Assembly (NCBI RefSeq): GCF_001936595.1
Contig: NZ_MLBG01000016.1
Coordinates: 1-55,135 of the forward strand
DNA: 55,135 bases
DNA from: Desulfovibrio sp. DV
GTDB taxonomy: Bacteria > Desulfobacterota > Desulfovibrionia > Desulfovibrionales > Desulfovibrionaceae
Direction of reading: 5' to 3'
Shown: positions 41,663-49,971 of the stretch, in pieces
Position numbering within the stretch: the stretch's first letter is position 1
Layout of the letters: every line of letters starts with the position of its first letter
Program-made: the position numbers and the translations under genes
The notes under the pieces: generated by a model
What the model saw: only the letters and a program-made list of their open reading frames with translations
What the model was told of the DNA's origin: nothing
Databases searched by the model: none

Positions 41663-41749
41663 TGGTACCGGGAGGGGGACTCGAACCCCCAAGGCCTTGC
41701 GACCGGCGGATTTTGAGTCCGCTGCGTCTACCAATTCCGCCATCCCGGC
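41663..41749 (-). tRNA. tRNA-Leu (anticodon CAA)
   Basis: On the minus strand the sequence folds as an 87-base class II tRNA: acceptor GCCGGGA with TCCCGGT, D-arm with the GGTAGAC element, anticodon stem GCGGA/TCCGC with loop CTCAAAA (anticodon CAA, reading UUG), a long variable arm, and T-arm GGGGGTTCGAGTCCCCC. The CCA end is encoded. The first base pair is G-U. It has its own promoter and terminator. Confidence 0.97.
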
Positions 41750-41760
41750 ACGAATTGGTT

Positions 41761-41789
41761 ACACTACACGACATCCCCTCCCCCGTCAA
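41761..41789 (-). promoter_or_regulatory. Sigma-70 promoter of tRNA-Leu
   Basis: On the minus strand TTGACG (41789-41784), a 17-base spacer and TAGTGT (41766-41761) stand about 12 bases before the mature tRNA 5' end. A GC-rich discriminator suited to stringent control is not obvious. Confidence 0.65.
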
Positions 41790-41860
41790 GGTCCTTATCC
41801 CTTGTCCTGGACCGCCCAACCTGATAGCCCCTCACCTGCCCACGCGCAAAAGGAGCTGCC

Positions 41861-42547
41861 ATGTTTCCGCTCGGTCCACTCGTCAACGGCGCGGCCATCA
41901 TTGCCGGAAGCCTCCTTGGCCTCACCCTGCACGGACGATTTCCCGACCGCGTGCGCACCATCATGTTCCAGGCCTTGGGCTTGTCCATCCTGGCCATCGG
42001 CATCAAGATGGCCATGTCCATGACCTCGCCCATCCTCGTTGTCGTTGCCATGCTCGTCGGGGCCGTCGTCGGCGAAGCCCTGGACATCGAACGCCAGTTC
42101 GCCCGGGCCGGCGATGCCGTAAAGGGGATGCTGCGCTCGGACAACGCCCTTTTTACCGACGGACTGGTCACCGCCTCGGTCATCTTCTGCTCCGGCACCA
42201 TGGCCATCCTCGGCTCCTTTGACGAAGCCCTTCGAAACGACCACACCCTGCTTTTCACCAAATCCATCCTCGACGGCTGCGTGGCCATGATCCTGGCCAC
42301 CACCTACGGAGCCGGTGTGGCCCTGTCCTTTCTGCCGGTCGCCCTCTACGAGACCGGGCTGACGCTGTTTGCCGGGGCCACCCAGGCGGCCTTCACCCCG
42401 CCCCGTCTGGCCCAATTGTCAGCGGTGGGCGGCCTGCTCATCATCGCCATCGGTATCAATATGTTGGGTCTGCTCAAGATCAAGGTGTCCAATCTGCTGC
42501 CGGCCATGCTCCTGGCCGCCGTGCTGGCTCCCTTTTTCGTCGATTAG
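41861..42547 (+). CDS. DUF554 membrane protein (YdfK-like)
   Basis: A 228-residue protein with about six or seven membrane helices. It begins FPLGPLVNGAAIIAGSLLGL and contains VGAVVGEALDIERQ and FCSGTMAILGSFDEAL, marks of the DUF554 family. Members are inner-membrane proteins of unknown transport role. AAAGGAG lies about eight bases before ATG. The hypAB genes begin 60 bases later on the same strand. Confidence 0.88.
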   Translation: MFPLGPLVNGAAIIAGSLLGLTLHGRFPDRVRTIMFQALGLSILAIGIKMAMSMTSPILVVVAMLVGAVVGEALDIERQFARAGDAVKGMLRSDNALFTDGLVTASVIFCSGTMAILGSFDEALRNDHTLLFTKSILDGCVAMILATTYGAGVALSFLPVALYETGLTLFAGATQAAFTPPRLAQLSAVGGLLIIAIGINMLGLLKIKVSNLLPAMLLAAVLAPFFVD

Positions 42548-42607
42548 GCGGCAATCCGGCCGGGATTTCTTTACGTGGCCGGGGTTTTGCCGTAAAGGGG
42601 ACCGGCC

Positions 42608-42961
42608 ATGCACGAACTTTCCATCGCCCAAAGTCTGCTTGCCCTCATCGAAGATGAGATGGCCAAGCACGACCAAAAGACCCTCGTTATGGTCAAGGTC
42701 AGGCACGGCCGGCTCTCTGCCGTAGTGCCGGAAGCCCTGTCCATGGCCTTTGAAGTCCTGACCACCGACACCCGGCTGGCCGGATCGCAACTGGTCATGG
42801 AAGAAACGCCTGTGGTGCTGCGCTGCAGGACATGCCAGAGGGAGTTCTCTCCCGAGTCGCCCTCGGCCGCCTTCGCCCCCTGCCCGGGCTGTGGCGAGGA
42901 ACTGGGGCATACGGTCCTGTCCGGCCGCGAACTCTACATCGAATACCTCGAACTCGAATAG
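42608..42961 (+). CDS. hypA: Hydrogenase nickel-incorporation protein HypA
   Basis: A 117-residue protein with the nickel-binding N-terminus MHELS (Met1-His2-Glu3) and a zinc knuckle CRTCQREF..CPGCG (two C-x2-C pairs). It hands nickel, with HypB, to the large subunit of [NiFe] hydrogenases. It is followed 12 bases later by hypB. No hydrogenase structural genes or hypCDEF are in the window, which is common in Desulfovibrio. Confidence 0.94.
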   Translation: MHELSIAQSLLALIEDEMAKHDQKTLVMVKVRHGRLSAVVPEALSMAFEVLTTDTRLAGSQLVMEETPVVLRCRTCQREFSPESPSAAFAPCPGCGEELGHTVLSGRELYIEYLELE

Positions 42962-42973
42962 CGGAGACTGGCC

Positions 42974-43630
42974 ATGCAAATCCCCGTGGTGCGCAACATT
43001 CTGGAGGCCAACAGTAATGTTGCCGCGGAACTCAAGACGTTTTTCGAACAAAAAGGCATTCTCGTCTTAAACCTCATGAGCTCCCCTGGCGCGGGCAAGA
43101 CCACCGTGCTCGAACGCACGTTGACCGATCTTCGCGAAGAACTGCGCATGGCCGTAGTCGAAGGCGACCTGCAAACCGACAACGACGCCCGCCGGGTGGC
43201 CGCGACCGGTGCCCAGGCCGTCCAGATCAACACCGAGGGCGGCTGCCATCTGACCGCCTCCCAGGTTCAGGAAGCCCTCAAAAGCCTCGATCTGGCCGGA
43301 CTGGATATTCTTTTTATCGAAAACGTCGGCAACCTCGTGTGCCCGGCCGAGTTCGATGTCGGCGAAGACTTCAAGGTGACGCTTCTCAGCGTGGCCGAGG
43401 GCGACGACAAACCCGAGAAATATCCGCTCATGTTCCATATTTCCGCCGCCATGCTGCTCAATAAAATCGATCTCCTTCCCTATGTCGATTTCGACCTGGA
43501 CAAGGCCGGTCGCCACGCCCGCACGCTTAACGCCGACATCAGCCTCTTTCCGCTCTCGGCCCGCACCGGCGAGGGGCTTGGCGCATGGTACGACTGGCTG
43601 CGGGAAAAGGTCCGGGCCAAGCGGTCCTGA
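42974..43630 (+). CDS. hypB: Hydrogenase nickel-incorporation GTPase HypB
   Basis: A 218-residue SIMIBI-class GTPase with Walker A SSPGAGKTT. The dimer-interface metal site is kept: Cys-His in GGCHLTA and Cys in NLVCPAEFD. The N-terminal high-affinity CxxCGC motif and His-rich stretch found in some HypB proteins are absent. It powers nickel transfer with HypA. A terminator follows, ending the transcript. Confidence 0.95.
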   Translation: MQIPVVRNILEANSNVAAELKTFFEQKGILVLNLMSSPGAGKTTVLERTLTDLREELRMAVVEGDLQTDNDARRVAATGAQAVQINTEGGCHLTASQVQEALKSLDLAGLDILFIENVGNLVCPAEFDVGEDFKVTLLSVAEGDDKPEKYPLMFHISAAMLLNKIDLLPYVDFDLDKAGRHARTLNADISLFPLSARTGEGLGAWYDWLREKVRAKRS

Positions 43631-43685
43631 AAAGCTGCCCCTATCCCCCGGCGCGGTTTCACTTTTTTATAAAACGAAACAGGCC

Positions 43686-43723
43686 AAAGACCCGATCCGG
43701 TTTTCCCGGCCCGGGTCTTTTTT
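43686..43723 (+). terminator. Terminator after hypB
   Basis: AAAGACCCG (43686-43694) and CGGGTCTTT (43712-43720) form a 9-bp stem that ends in a T-tract. It lies 55 bases after the hypB stop. Confidence 0.85.
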
Positions 43724-43765
43724 ATGGAAGTGGCGGTATCCTTGAACAAAAGAGATCGCGCGGCG

Positions 43766-43782
43766 TTGGCACAACAATTGTA
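43766..43782 (+). promoter_or_regulatory. Candidate sigma-54 promoter of the outer-membrane protein gene
   Basis: TTGGCAC, five bases, TTGTA matches TTGGCAC-N5-TTGCA except for T instead of C in the -12 element. The -24 GG and -12 G are ten bases apart as required. The predicted transcript start, near 43794, leaves a 30-base leader containing AGGGAGAAGG. Confidence 0.5.
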
Positions 43783-43824
43783 ATGATCCCGGCGATTCCC
43801 AAATAGCTACACAGGGAGAAGGCT

Positions 43825-44406
43825 ATGGATGCGTTACTGAAAAAGATGCTGTTTGTCCTTTCCGCCGCCTGCCTGATCCTGGCCGCGACGGCCGGATGGG
43901 TCATGGCCCAGAACTTCACCGCCGGAAGTTTCAACTTCGAACCCCGGTTCAGCGCCTTCGGAACCACCAATCCGCGCGTCAATTCCATCCTGACCTACGG
44001 CGGCGCGATCAACTACTATGTCATGGACAATTTCGCCGTGGAAGCCGAAGGCATGGGCGTGTACGTGGACCAGAACAAGCGCTTTGAAACCGCCACCGGC
44101 ATGGGCAGCAAGTCTGATCCGGCCAACGGCATCGCTGGCAACTTCAACCTCCGCTGGCACTTCATTGCCACCAGCCAGGCCACCATGTTCGCCGGCGCGG
44201 GCCTCGGCGGCCTGTGGGCCGATGCCAAGGTGCCGTACAACGGCTTTGAGAACAGCGTGACCGAAAACGGTGAAATCGGTGCAACCTATGCCCTGAGCCA
44301 GCAGTTAAGCCTCAAGGGCTCGGTCAAGTACATGCATATCGGCCAGTTCAGCGACCAGGGCATCAACGCCTTCGGTGGCACGCTCGGCTTAAACGTCAGC
44401 TTCTAG
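43825..44406 (+). CDS. Small outer-membrane beta-barrel protein
   Basis: A 193-residue protein with a signal peptide (MLFVLSAACLILAATAGWVMA, cut at about residue 29), then alternating amphipathic strands (INYYVMDNFAVEAEGMGVYV; FNLRWHFIATSQATMFAGAG; SLKGSVKYMHIGQF). It ends LGLNVSF, with the terminal Phe typical of BamA substrates. Aromatic girdles suggest an eight-stranded OmpW/OmpA-like barrel; ligand unknown. It is a monocistronic gene with its own terminator. Confidence 0.8.
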   Translation: MDALLKKMLFVLSAACLILAATAGWVMAQNFTAGSFNFEPRFSAFGTTNPRVNSILTYGGAINYYVMDNFAVEAEGMGVYVDQNKRFETATGMGSKSDPANGIAGNFNLRWHFIATSQATMFAGAGLGGLWADAKVPYNGFENSVTENGEIGATYALSQQLSLKGSVKYMHIGQFSDQGINAFGGTLGLNVSF

Positions 44407-44464
44407 ATCGGGGCGGCTTGCCCGCCGCGCCAGAGTTCGGGGCCATCCCCGGATAACGGATGCG

Positions 44465-44496
44465 ACCGGCCGCCCCTGGCGGCCGGTTTCGTTTTT
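44465..44496 (+). terminator. Terminator after the outer-membrane protein gene
   Basis: ACCGGCCGCC (44465-44474) pairs with GGCGGCCGGT (44478-44487) over a tight loop and is followed by TTTCGTTTTT. It lies about 60 bases after the stop and before the fliM promoter. Confidence 0.85.
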
Positions 44497-44506
44497 GCGG
44501 CTCCCC

Positions 44507-44535
44507 TTTTCATTTCGGGCCGATAGCCCTATAGT
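44507..44535 (+). promoter_or_regulatory. Possible fliM promoter
   Basis: TTTTCA, 17 bases, TATAGT fits a sigma-70 promoter about 30 bases before fliM. A GCCGATAG at 44519-44526 resembles the flagellar sigma-28 -10 box (GCCGATAA), but no TAAA -35 element sits at the right distance. Confidence 0.35.
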
Positions 44536-44564
44536 GGTGAAATTAACGGCCGAAAGGTGCGGGC

Positions 44565-45545
44565 ATGAGCAAAATACTGGATCAGGACGAAGTTGATGCG
44601 CTGCTGCGAGGACTCTCGGGCGGCGAAATCGAGGCGGAAAACGACATCCTGGAGGACGACTCCGGGGTCGTGGTCTTCGACCTGTCCAACCAGGACCGCA
44701 TCATCCGGGGCCGGATGCCGGTTCTGGAAATCATCAACGACCGCTTTGCCCGGCTGGCCTCCAATGCCATGGCCAACGCCATGCGCAAGCGCGCCGACGT
44801 CAACCCGATCTCCATAGACATGTCCAAGTTCGGGGACTTCATGCGTTCCCTGCCCGTGCCCACCTCGATCAATATTTTCAAGCTCGACCCGCTTCGCGGC
44901 AACGCCATCTTAGTCGTTGATTCACGGCTGGTCTTTGCCATGGTCGAGAGTTTCTTTGGCGGGGCCGGGTCCCAGCCCAAGATCGAAGGCCGCGATTTCA
45001 CCCCCATCGAGCAGGCCATCATCAACCGCGTGGTGCGCATCGCCCTGGAAAACATGGAGGAATCCTGGCAGCCGGTGCACGAGGTGCACATCGAACTGGT
45101 GCGCAGCGAGGTCAACCCCCAATTCGCCGCCATCGTGCCGCCAAGCGACGTGGTGGTCGTCGTCACCTTTGAAGTGGAACTGGAAAACGCCATCGGCTCG
45201 CTGATCGTCTGCCTGCCCTACGCCACCATCGAGCCCATCCGCTCCAAGCTCTACGCCTCCTTCCAGACCGAGCGCCTGGAAGTGGACCATGCCTGGATCG
45301 CCCGGTTCAAGGAGCGGCTCATGGAGACGCCGGTGGAACTGCTGGTGCGCTTTGGCCGGTCGCAAATCACCGGCCGCCAGCTGCTGTCGCTCAAGCCCGG
45401 CGACATCCTCATGCTCAACAACGACGTGGATGACCTGCTCGAAGCCGAAATCCAGGGTGTGCGCAAGTTCAAGGGCATCCCCGGCATGGTCAAGTCCAAC
45501 AAGGCCTTCCAGATCGTCAAGGAAGAAGAAATCCGCCTGGAATAG
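44565..45545 (+). CDS. fliM: Flagellar motor switch protein FliM
   Basis: A 326-residue protein, standard length. The N-terminal CheY-P docking peptide SKILDQDEVDALLRGL is present, then the middle CheC-like domain with IFKLDPLRGNAILVVD and GRDFTPIEQAIINRVV, and a C-terminal SpoA domain (LVRFGRSQITGRQLLSLKPG). It forms the C-ring with FliG and FliN and switches rotation. It is alone; no other flagellar genes flank it, as often in Desulfovibrio where flagellar genes are split. Confidence 0.96.
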   Translation: MSKILDQDEVDALLRGLSGGEIEAENDILEDDSGVVVFDLSNQDRIIRGRMPVLEIINDRFARLASNAMANAMRKRADVNPISIDMSKFGDFMRSLPVPTSINIFKLDPLRGNAILVVDSRLVFAMVESFFGGAGSQPKIEGRDFTPIEQAIINRVVRIALENMEESWQPVHEVHIELVRSEVNPQFAAIVPPSDVVVVVTFEVELENAIGSLIVCLPYATIEPIRSKLYASFQTERLEVDHAWIARFKERLMETPVELLVRFGRSQITGRQLLSLKPGDILMLNNDVDDLLEAEIQGVRKFKGIPGMVKSNKAFQIVKEEEIRLE

Positions 45546-45684
45546 CCTGCTCCCACCCTCCCCGGAAGCAGGGCCAGGGCCGCTGGAAAAAATCTTCCTG
45601 CCTGTCAAATAATTCCAAGACCGTGCTATTCCTGAAGAAATCCGGAAACATTACAATTCGGGCCATGGTCAGCCAATCCGGCCC

Positions 45685-46449
45685 GTGCTAGTCCCCACAG
45701 TCGTGGAATCAAGCAAACTTGCCCTTTCCATCCAGGCCCAGCCCGATGACACCACCTGCGGGCCGACCTGCCTGCACGCCGTGTACGGCTACTACGGCGA
45801 CGTCCTGTCCCTCGACTCGGTCATTGCCGGCGTCACCACCCTGCCCGGCGGCGGCACCCTGGCCGCCCATCTCGGCTGCCACGCCCTGGACCGGGGCTAT
45901 GCCGCCAAGCTCTATTCCTTTGATCTGACCGTCTTTGACATCACTTGGTTTAACTCCTCGAAAATCGATATTGCCCGCAAGCTGACCGAGCAACTGCACT
46001 ACAAGACCGAACCGCGCCTTCGCGAAGCAACCTTCGCCTACAAGGCTTTTTTGCAGCGTGGCGGCAAAATCCGTTTCGAGGACCTCACCGCCGGTCTCAT
46101 CCGTTCCATCCTCAAACGCAACCGGCCCATCCTGGCCGGCCTCTCGGCCACCTATCTTTATCGCACCCCCCGGGAACGCGAGCAGAACGGCATCACCTTT
46201 TTTGACGATTTGCGCGGCCACCCGGCCGGCCATTTCGTGGTCCTAAACGGCTACGAACCAGACCGTCGCACCACCCATATCGCCGATCCGCTGCTGCCAA
46301 ATCCAATAAGCGCCAGCCAGTATTACGAGGTTACGCTTAACCATCTGGTGTGCGCCGTCATGCTTGGCATCGTCACCTGCGACGCCAATCTGCTCGTCTT
46401 GTCCCCCAAAAAGAAAAGCCGGCCCGAAGACCGGCAAAGGAGCTTGTGA
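45685..46449 (+). CDS. C39-like cysteine peptidase of an amidoligase operon
   Basis: GTG 45685 is the start used; GTG 45703 is also possible and no ribosome site decides. The 254-residue protein has the papain-like/C39 signature: Gln18 with Cys25 in QPDDTTCGPTCLHAVYGYYG, His in AGHFVVLNGYE and Asp in HIADPLLP. It lacks a signal peptide and so acts in the cytoplasm. Its stop is two bases before the ligase start, in a four-gene unit with two amidoligases and an N-formylglutamate amidohydrolase. It may cut a peptide or amide product made by the ligases. Confidence 0.8.
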   Translation: MLVPTVVESSKLALSIQAQPDDTTCGPTCLHAVYGYYGDVLSLDSVIAGVTTLPGGGTLAAHLGCHALDRGYAAKLYSFDLTVFDITWFNSSKIDIARKLTEQLHYKTEPRLREATFAYKAFLQRGGKIRFEDLTAGLIRSILKRNRPILAGLSATYLYRTPREREQNGITFFDDLRGHPAGHFVVLNGYEPDRRTTHIADPLLPNPISASQYYEVTLNHLVCAVMLGIVTCDANLLVLSPKKKSRPEDRQRSL

Positions 46450-46451
46450 GC

Positions 46452-47921
46452 GTGTCCGTTCTGGTGGTCATCGAAAACCCCGAGGACTGTTCCCTGGTTT
46501 TTTCCGGCGTCGAATCCGTTGCCGCCCGCAGCTATCTGGCCGACGAGGCCTTCACCACCCTGCGCGGCGTCAAAATCATCAATATCTGCCGTTCCTACCG
46601 CTACCAGTCCATGGGCTACTACGTCTCGCTTCTGGCCGAGGCCCGCGGCCACAGGCCCGTTCCGTCCATCACCGCCATCCAGGACATGAAGTCGGTCGGC
46701 ATCATCCGGCTGGCCTCGGAGGAACTCTCCGAACTCATGGACCGGGTGCTGGCCGAGCGGGCACCCGAAAAAACCAGCTTCTCGGCCTATTTCGGCAAAA
46801 CGCCGGAAAAGGGCCTGGAGCAATTGGCTTCGCGGCTGTTCAAGCTCTTCCCGGCTCCCTTCCTGCGGGCCGATCTCAGTTTCCAGAACGGCTGGCAGCT
46901 GCAAAACGTCTCCCCCCTGTCCGTGCGCGACATCCCCGAGGAAGAGCGCGATTTCGCCGAAGCCGTGTCCGCCGACTACTTCACCGGCAAAAAGGTCAGC
47001 ATTCCCAAACGCCAGGTCAGCCGCTACGATCTGGCCATCCTGTACGATCCCGAGGAACAGCGCGCGCCGTCGGACGCCCGGGCCATCAAGCGCTTCACCA
47101 AGGCGGCCGAGAACCTGGGGCTTGGCGTAGAGATCATCACCCGGGAGGATTCCAACCGCCTCTCCGAGTTCGATGCGCTCTTTATCCGCGAAACCACCAA
47201 CGTCGACCACCACACCTACCGCATGGCCCGAAAAGCCGCAGCCGAGGGGTTGGTCGTCATCGACGATCCGGAATCGATCCTGCGCTGCTCCAACAAGGTC
47301 TACCTGGCCGAGGTGCTCACCCGGCACAAGATACCCGCCCCGCGCACGGTCATTGCCCACTGCAAAAACATCGACCACATCCTGGAAGAACTGTCCCTGC
47401 CGTGTGTGCTCAAGCAACCCGACAGCGCCTTTTCCCAGGGCGTGGTCCTGGTGCGCGAATCCGACGCCCTGGTCCAGGAGGCCCGACGCCTCCTGGCCAA
47501 GTCCGATCTGGTCATCGCCCAGGAATACCTGCCCTCGGACTACGACTGGCGCATCGGCATCCTGGACAGGCGGCCCCTTTTCGCCTGCAAGTATTACATG
47601 GCCGCCGGCCACTGGCAGATTTTGCTCAAGGGCAAATCCGGCAAGGACATCTACGGCCGGGTGGAAACCCTGCCCGTGGCCAAGGTGCCCAAAAAAGTGA
47701 TCAATGCGGCGCTCAAGGCGGCTTCGGCCATCGGCGACGGCCTCTACGGCGTTGATCTCAAGCAGGTTGGGGAAAAGGTCTACGTCATCGAAGTCAATGA
47801 CAACCCCAATATCGATGTCGGCTACGAGGACGAAGTCTTGCAGGATGAACTCTACCTGCGGGTGATGGAAGTGTTCCTCAAACGCATTGAACGACGCAAA
47901 ACCGGGAGCCTCAATATATGA
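46452..47921 (+). CDS. RimK-like ATP-grasp ligase
   Basis: GTG 46452 is chosen since AAGGAG lies nine bases upstream; GTG 46446 overlaps the previous stop (GTGA) but sits too close to that site. The 489-residue protein has an extra N-terminal domain of about 200 residues (VLVVIENPEDC; RSYLADEAFTTLRGVKIINI) and a C-terminal ATP-grasp with CVLKQPDSAFSQGVVLV, VIAQEYLPSDYDWRIGI and the Mg-binding VIEVNDNPNIDVG. RimK relatives join glutamate or other amino acids through amide bonds. With a GCS2 ligase next door, it likely makes an amino-acid conjugate or modifies a peptide. Confidence 0.88.
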   Translation: MSVLVVIENPEDCSLVFSGVESVAARSYLADEAFTTLRGVKIINICRSYRYQSMGYYVSLLAEARGHRPVPSITAIQDMKSVGIIRLASEELSELMDRVLAERAPEKTSFSAYFGKTPEKGLEQLASRLFKLFPAPFLRADLSFQNGWQLQNVSPLSVRDIPEEERDFAEAVSADYFTGKKVSIPKRQVSRYDLAILYDPEEQRAPSDARAIKRFTKAAENLGLGVEIITREDSNRLSEFDALFIRETTNVDHHTYRMARKAAAEGLVVIDDPESILRCSNKVYLAEVLTRHKIPAPRTVIAHCKNIDHILEELSLPCVLKQPDSAFSQGVVLVRESDALVQEARRLLAKSDLVIAQEYLPSDYDWRIGILDRRPLFACKYYMAAGHWQILLKGKSGKDIYGRVETLPVAKVPKKVINAALKAASAIGDGLYGVDLKQVGEKVYVIEVNDNPNIDVGYEDEVLQDELYLRVMEVFLKRIERRKTGSLNI

Positions 47922-49183
47922 CCAAGGCCAGACCGCTTTTTTCCGCTTTCGGCATCGAGATCGAATACATGATCGTGGATCGGGAGACGCTTGACGTCAA
48001 ACCCGTGGCCGACGCCCTGCTGGCTGCTGCCGCCGGCCAGGAAGGGGCCTGCGACGCGGTCATGGGGCCGGTCACCTGGTCCAACGAACTGGTGGCCCAT
48101 GTGCTGGAGATGAAGGTGACCAAGCCGGCCAAGAGCCTCAAGGGCCTTGCCGCCACCTTTGCCAAGAGCGTGGAGAAGGCCGACAAGCTGCTTGCTCCGC
48201 TTGGCGCGCGCCTTTTGCCAACCGGCGCCCATCCCCTCATGGATCCCTTCAAGGAAACCGTGCTGTGGCCCCATGAGAACGGCGAACTCTACCAGACCTT
48301 TGACAGCATTTTCAATTGCAAGGGCCATGGCTGGGCCAACTTGCAAAGTATGCACCTGAACCTGCCCTTCAAGGGCGACGACGAGTTCGGCCGCCTCCAT
48401 GCCGCCATCCGGGTGCTGCTGCCCATCATGCCGGCCCTGGCCGCTTCCACCCCCATTCTCGACGGCAAGGCCACCGGCTTTCTCGATGCCCGCATGGAGC
48501 ACTATGCCCACAACGCCGACCGGGTTCCCTCGGTCATGGGCATGGTTATCCCGGAAGCCGTTTTTTCCATTGATGAATACCACCAACGGGTGCTTGAGCC
48601 GCTGTATCGCGACATCGCCCCCCTGGACCCCAATGGCCTGCTCCATGGCGATTTCCTCAATGCCCGGGGGGCCATTCCCCGGTTCGAGCGCTCCACCATC
48701 GAAATCCGGGTGCTCGACACCCAGGAATGTCCGGCCGCCGACTTCGCCCTGGCGGCCGTGGTCGTGGCTGCCCTGAAAGGTCTTGTTGAAGAACGTTGGT
48801 CCACCTACGAGGAGCAGAAAGCCTGGGGCACCCGGCCCCTGGCCGACATCCTGGGCAAGACCGTCCACGACGCCGGCCGCACCAAGGTTTCCGAAGACTA
48901 TGCCAAGCTCTTTGGCGTCTATGCCCCGTCGGTCATCCCGGCCAGGGTCATCTGGCGGCGGCTGGCCTTAAGCGCCCTGCCGAGCATGGATTTCGATCCG
49001 GACTGGGAAAAGCCGCTCGGCGTCCTGGTCGATCAATCGAGCCTGGCCCGGCGCATCCTGGCCGCCGTGGACGGGGATTATCGCCCGGGCACCATCAAGC
49101 GCATCTACGGCCAATTGGCGGACTGCCTGAAACAAAACGAGCCGTTTAATGTCGGCATCCTGGGCGCTTCTTATTACCTGTGA
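47918..49183 (+). CDS. GCS2-type carboxylate-amine ligase
   Basis: The start overlaps the previous stop as ATGA. The 421-residue protein is related to glutamate-cysteine ligase type 2, with FGIEIEYMIVDRETLD (metal-binding Glu-x-Glu), NLQSMHLNLPF and STIEIRVLDTQECPAADF. Members link an amine to a carboxylate using ATP through a glutamine-synthetase-like fold. Identity as a glutathione-pathway enzyme is unlikely given the operon. It acts with the ATP-grasp protein. Confidence 0.88.
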   Translation: MTKARPLFSAFGIEIEYMIVDRETLDVKPVADALLAAAAGQEGACDAVMGPVTWSNELVAHVLEMKVTKPAKSLKGLAATFAKSVEKADKLLAPLGARLLPTGAHPLMDPFKETVLWPHENGELYQTFDSIFNCKGHGWANLQSMHLNLPFKGDDEFGRLHAAIRVLLPIMPALAASTPILDGKATGFLDARMEHYAHNADRVPSVMGMVIPEAVFSIDEYHQRVLEPLYRDIAPLDPNGLLHGDFLNARGAIPRFERSTIEIRVLDTQECPAADFALAAVVVAALKGLVEERWSTYEEQKAWGTRPLADILGKTVHDAGRTKVSEDYAKLFGVYAPSVIPARVIWRRLALSALPSMDFDPDWEKPLGVLVDQSSLARRILAAVDGDYRPGTIKRIYGQLADCLKQNEPFNVGILGASYYL

Positions 49184-49868
49184 GCACGGCGGCAATGCCG
49201 TGCCCGGGGACTACTCCCCGCTTTTTGCCGACTGGGGCGAGGTCCTGGCCAGCCACCGGGGTTTCGACCTCGGCGCACTGGCCACGGCCCGGGTGCTGGC
49301 CCGGGCCGTGGCCGCGCCGCTGCTCGCCGCCACGGTCAGCCGCCTGCTCGTGGATCTCAACCGGTCGGTCGGCCATCCCCGGCTTTTCTCGGGAGTGACA
49401 AAGGGTCTGCCGCACGCAGCCCGGCAGACCATCCTGGCCGCCCACTACCATCCCCACCGCGAAGCCGTGGCCCGGTTGGCGGCCGAAGGACTGGCGGCGG
49501 GCAAAACCGTGCTCCACATTGCCAGCCACAGCTTCACCCCGCGCCTCAATGGCGTGACCCGCCACTGCGACGTGGGCTTTCTCTACGATCCCGGGCGGGC
49601 GGCGGAAAAGACGTTTTGCGGCAGATGGCTGCGCGAACTGGCCTGTCTGGACGGCGACCTCATCCTGCGCCGCAATTATCCCTATCGCGGCGTATCCGAC
49701 GGCTTGGCGACGGCCCTGCGGCGTCGTTTCGGGGAGCGGTATCTGGGCGTGGAGCTGGAGGTGAACCAGCGCTTTGCCCTGGGCGGCGAGGAGACGCTTA
49801 CGAGTGTCAGCGACCACATAGCTGACGCGCTCGTCCGGGCCTTGGGCAGGAAGACGGTCTGCCGGTAG
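49149..49868 (+). CDS. N-formylglutamate amidohydrolase-family protein
   Basis: ATG 49149 lies within the end of the ligase gene, a 35-base overlap. The 239-residue protein has the family marks TCEHGGNAVP, DLGALATARVLAR, SRLLVDLNRSVGHP and HIASHSFTP with a late VELEVNQR. FGase enzymes hydrolyse N-formyl-L-glutamate to formate and glutamate with zinc. No histidine-utilisation genes are here, so it probably works on a product of the neighbouring ligases. It is the last gene of the four-gene unit. Confidence 0.85.
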   Translation: MSASWALLITCEHGGNAVPGDYSPLFADWGEVLASHRGFDLGALATARVLARAVAAPLLAATVSRLLVDLNRSVGHPRLFSGVTKGLPHAARQTILAAHYHPHREAVARLAAEGLAAGKTVLHIASHSFTPRLNGVTRHCDVGFLYDPGRAAEKTFCGRWLRELACLDGDLILRRNYPYRGVSDGLATALRRRFGERYLGVELEVNQRFALGGEETLTSVSDHIADALVRALGRKTVCR

Positions 49869-49971
49869 GCCGGCCCAACCCACCCCGCCGTTGCGCCCGG
49901 CCGGCCTTTCGTGCCATGGGAGCCGTACCGACATCGAACATCCCGACCCGACGGAGGATCGCACACCCGCC

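Noticed and set aside
42577-42590. GG-N10-GC match just before hypA (TGGCCGG..TTGCC) as a sigma-54 promoter
   Set aside because: Transcription would start about six bases before the ATG and leave out the ribosome site.
44519-44526. Sigma-28 flagellar promoter ahead of fliM (GCCGATAG)
   Set aside because: Only the -10-like box is present; no TAAA-type -35 element at 15 bases. A sigma-70 reading fits better.
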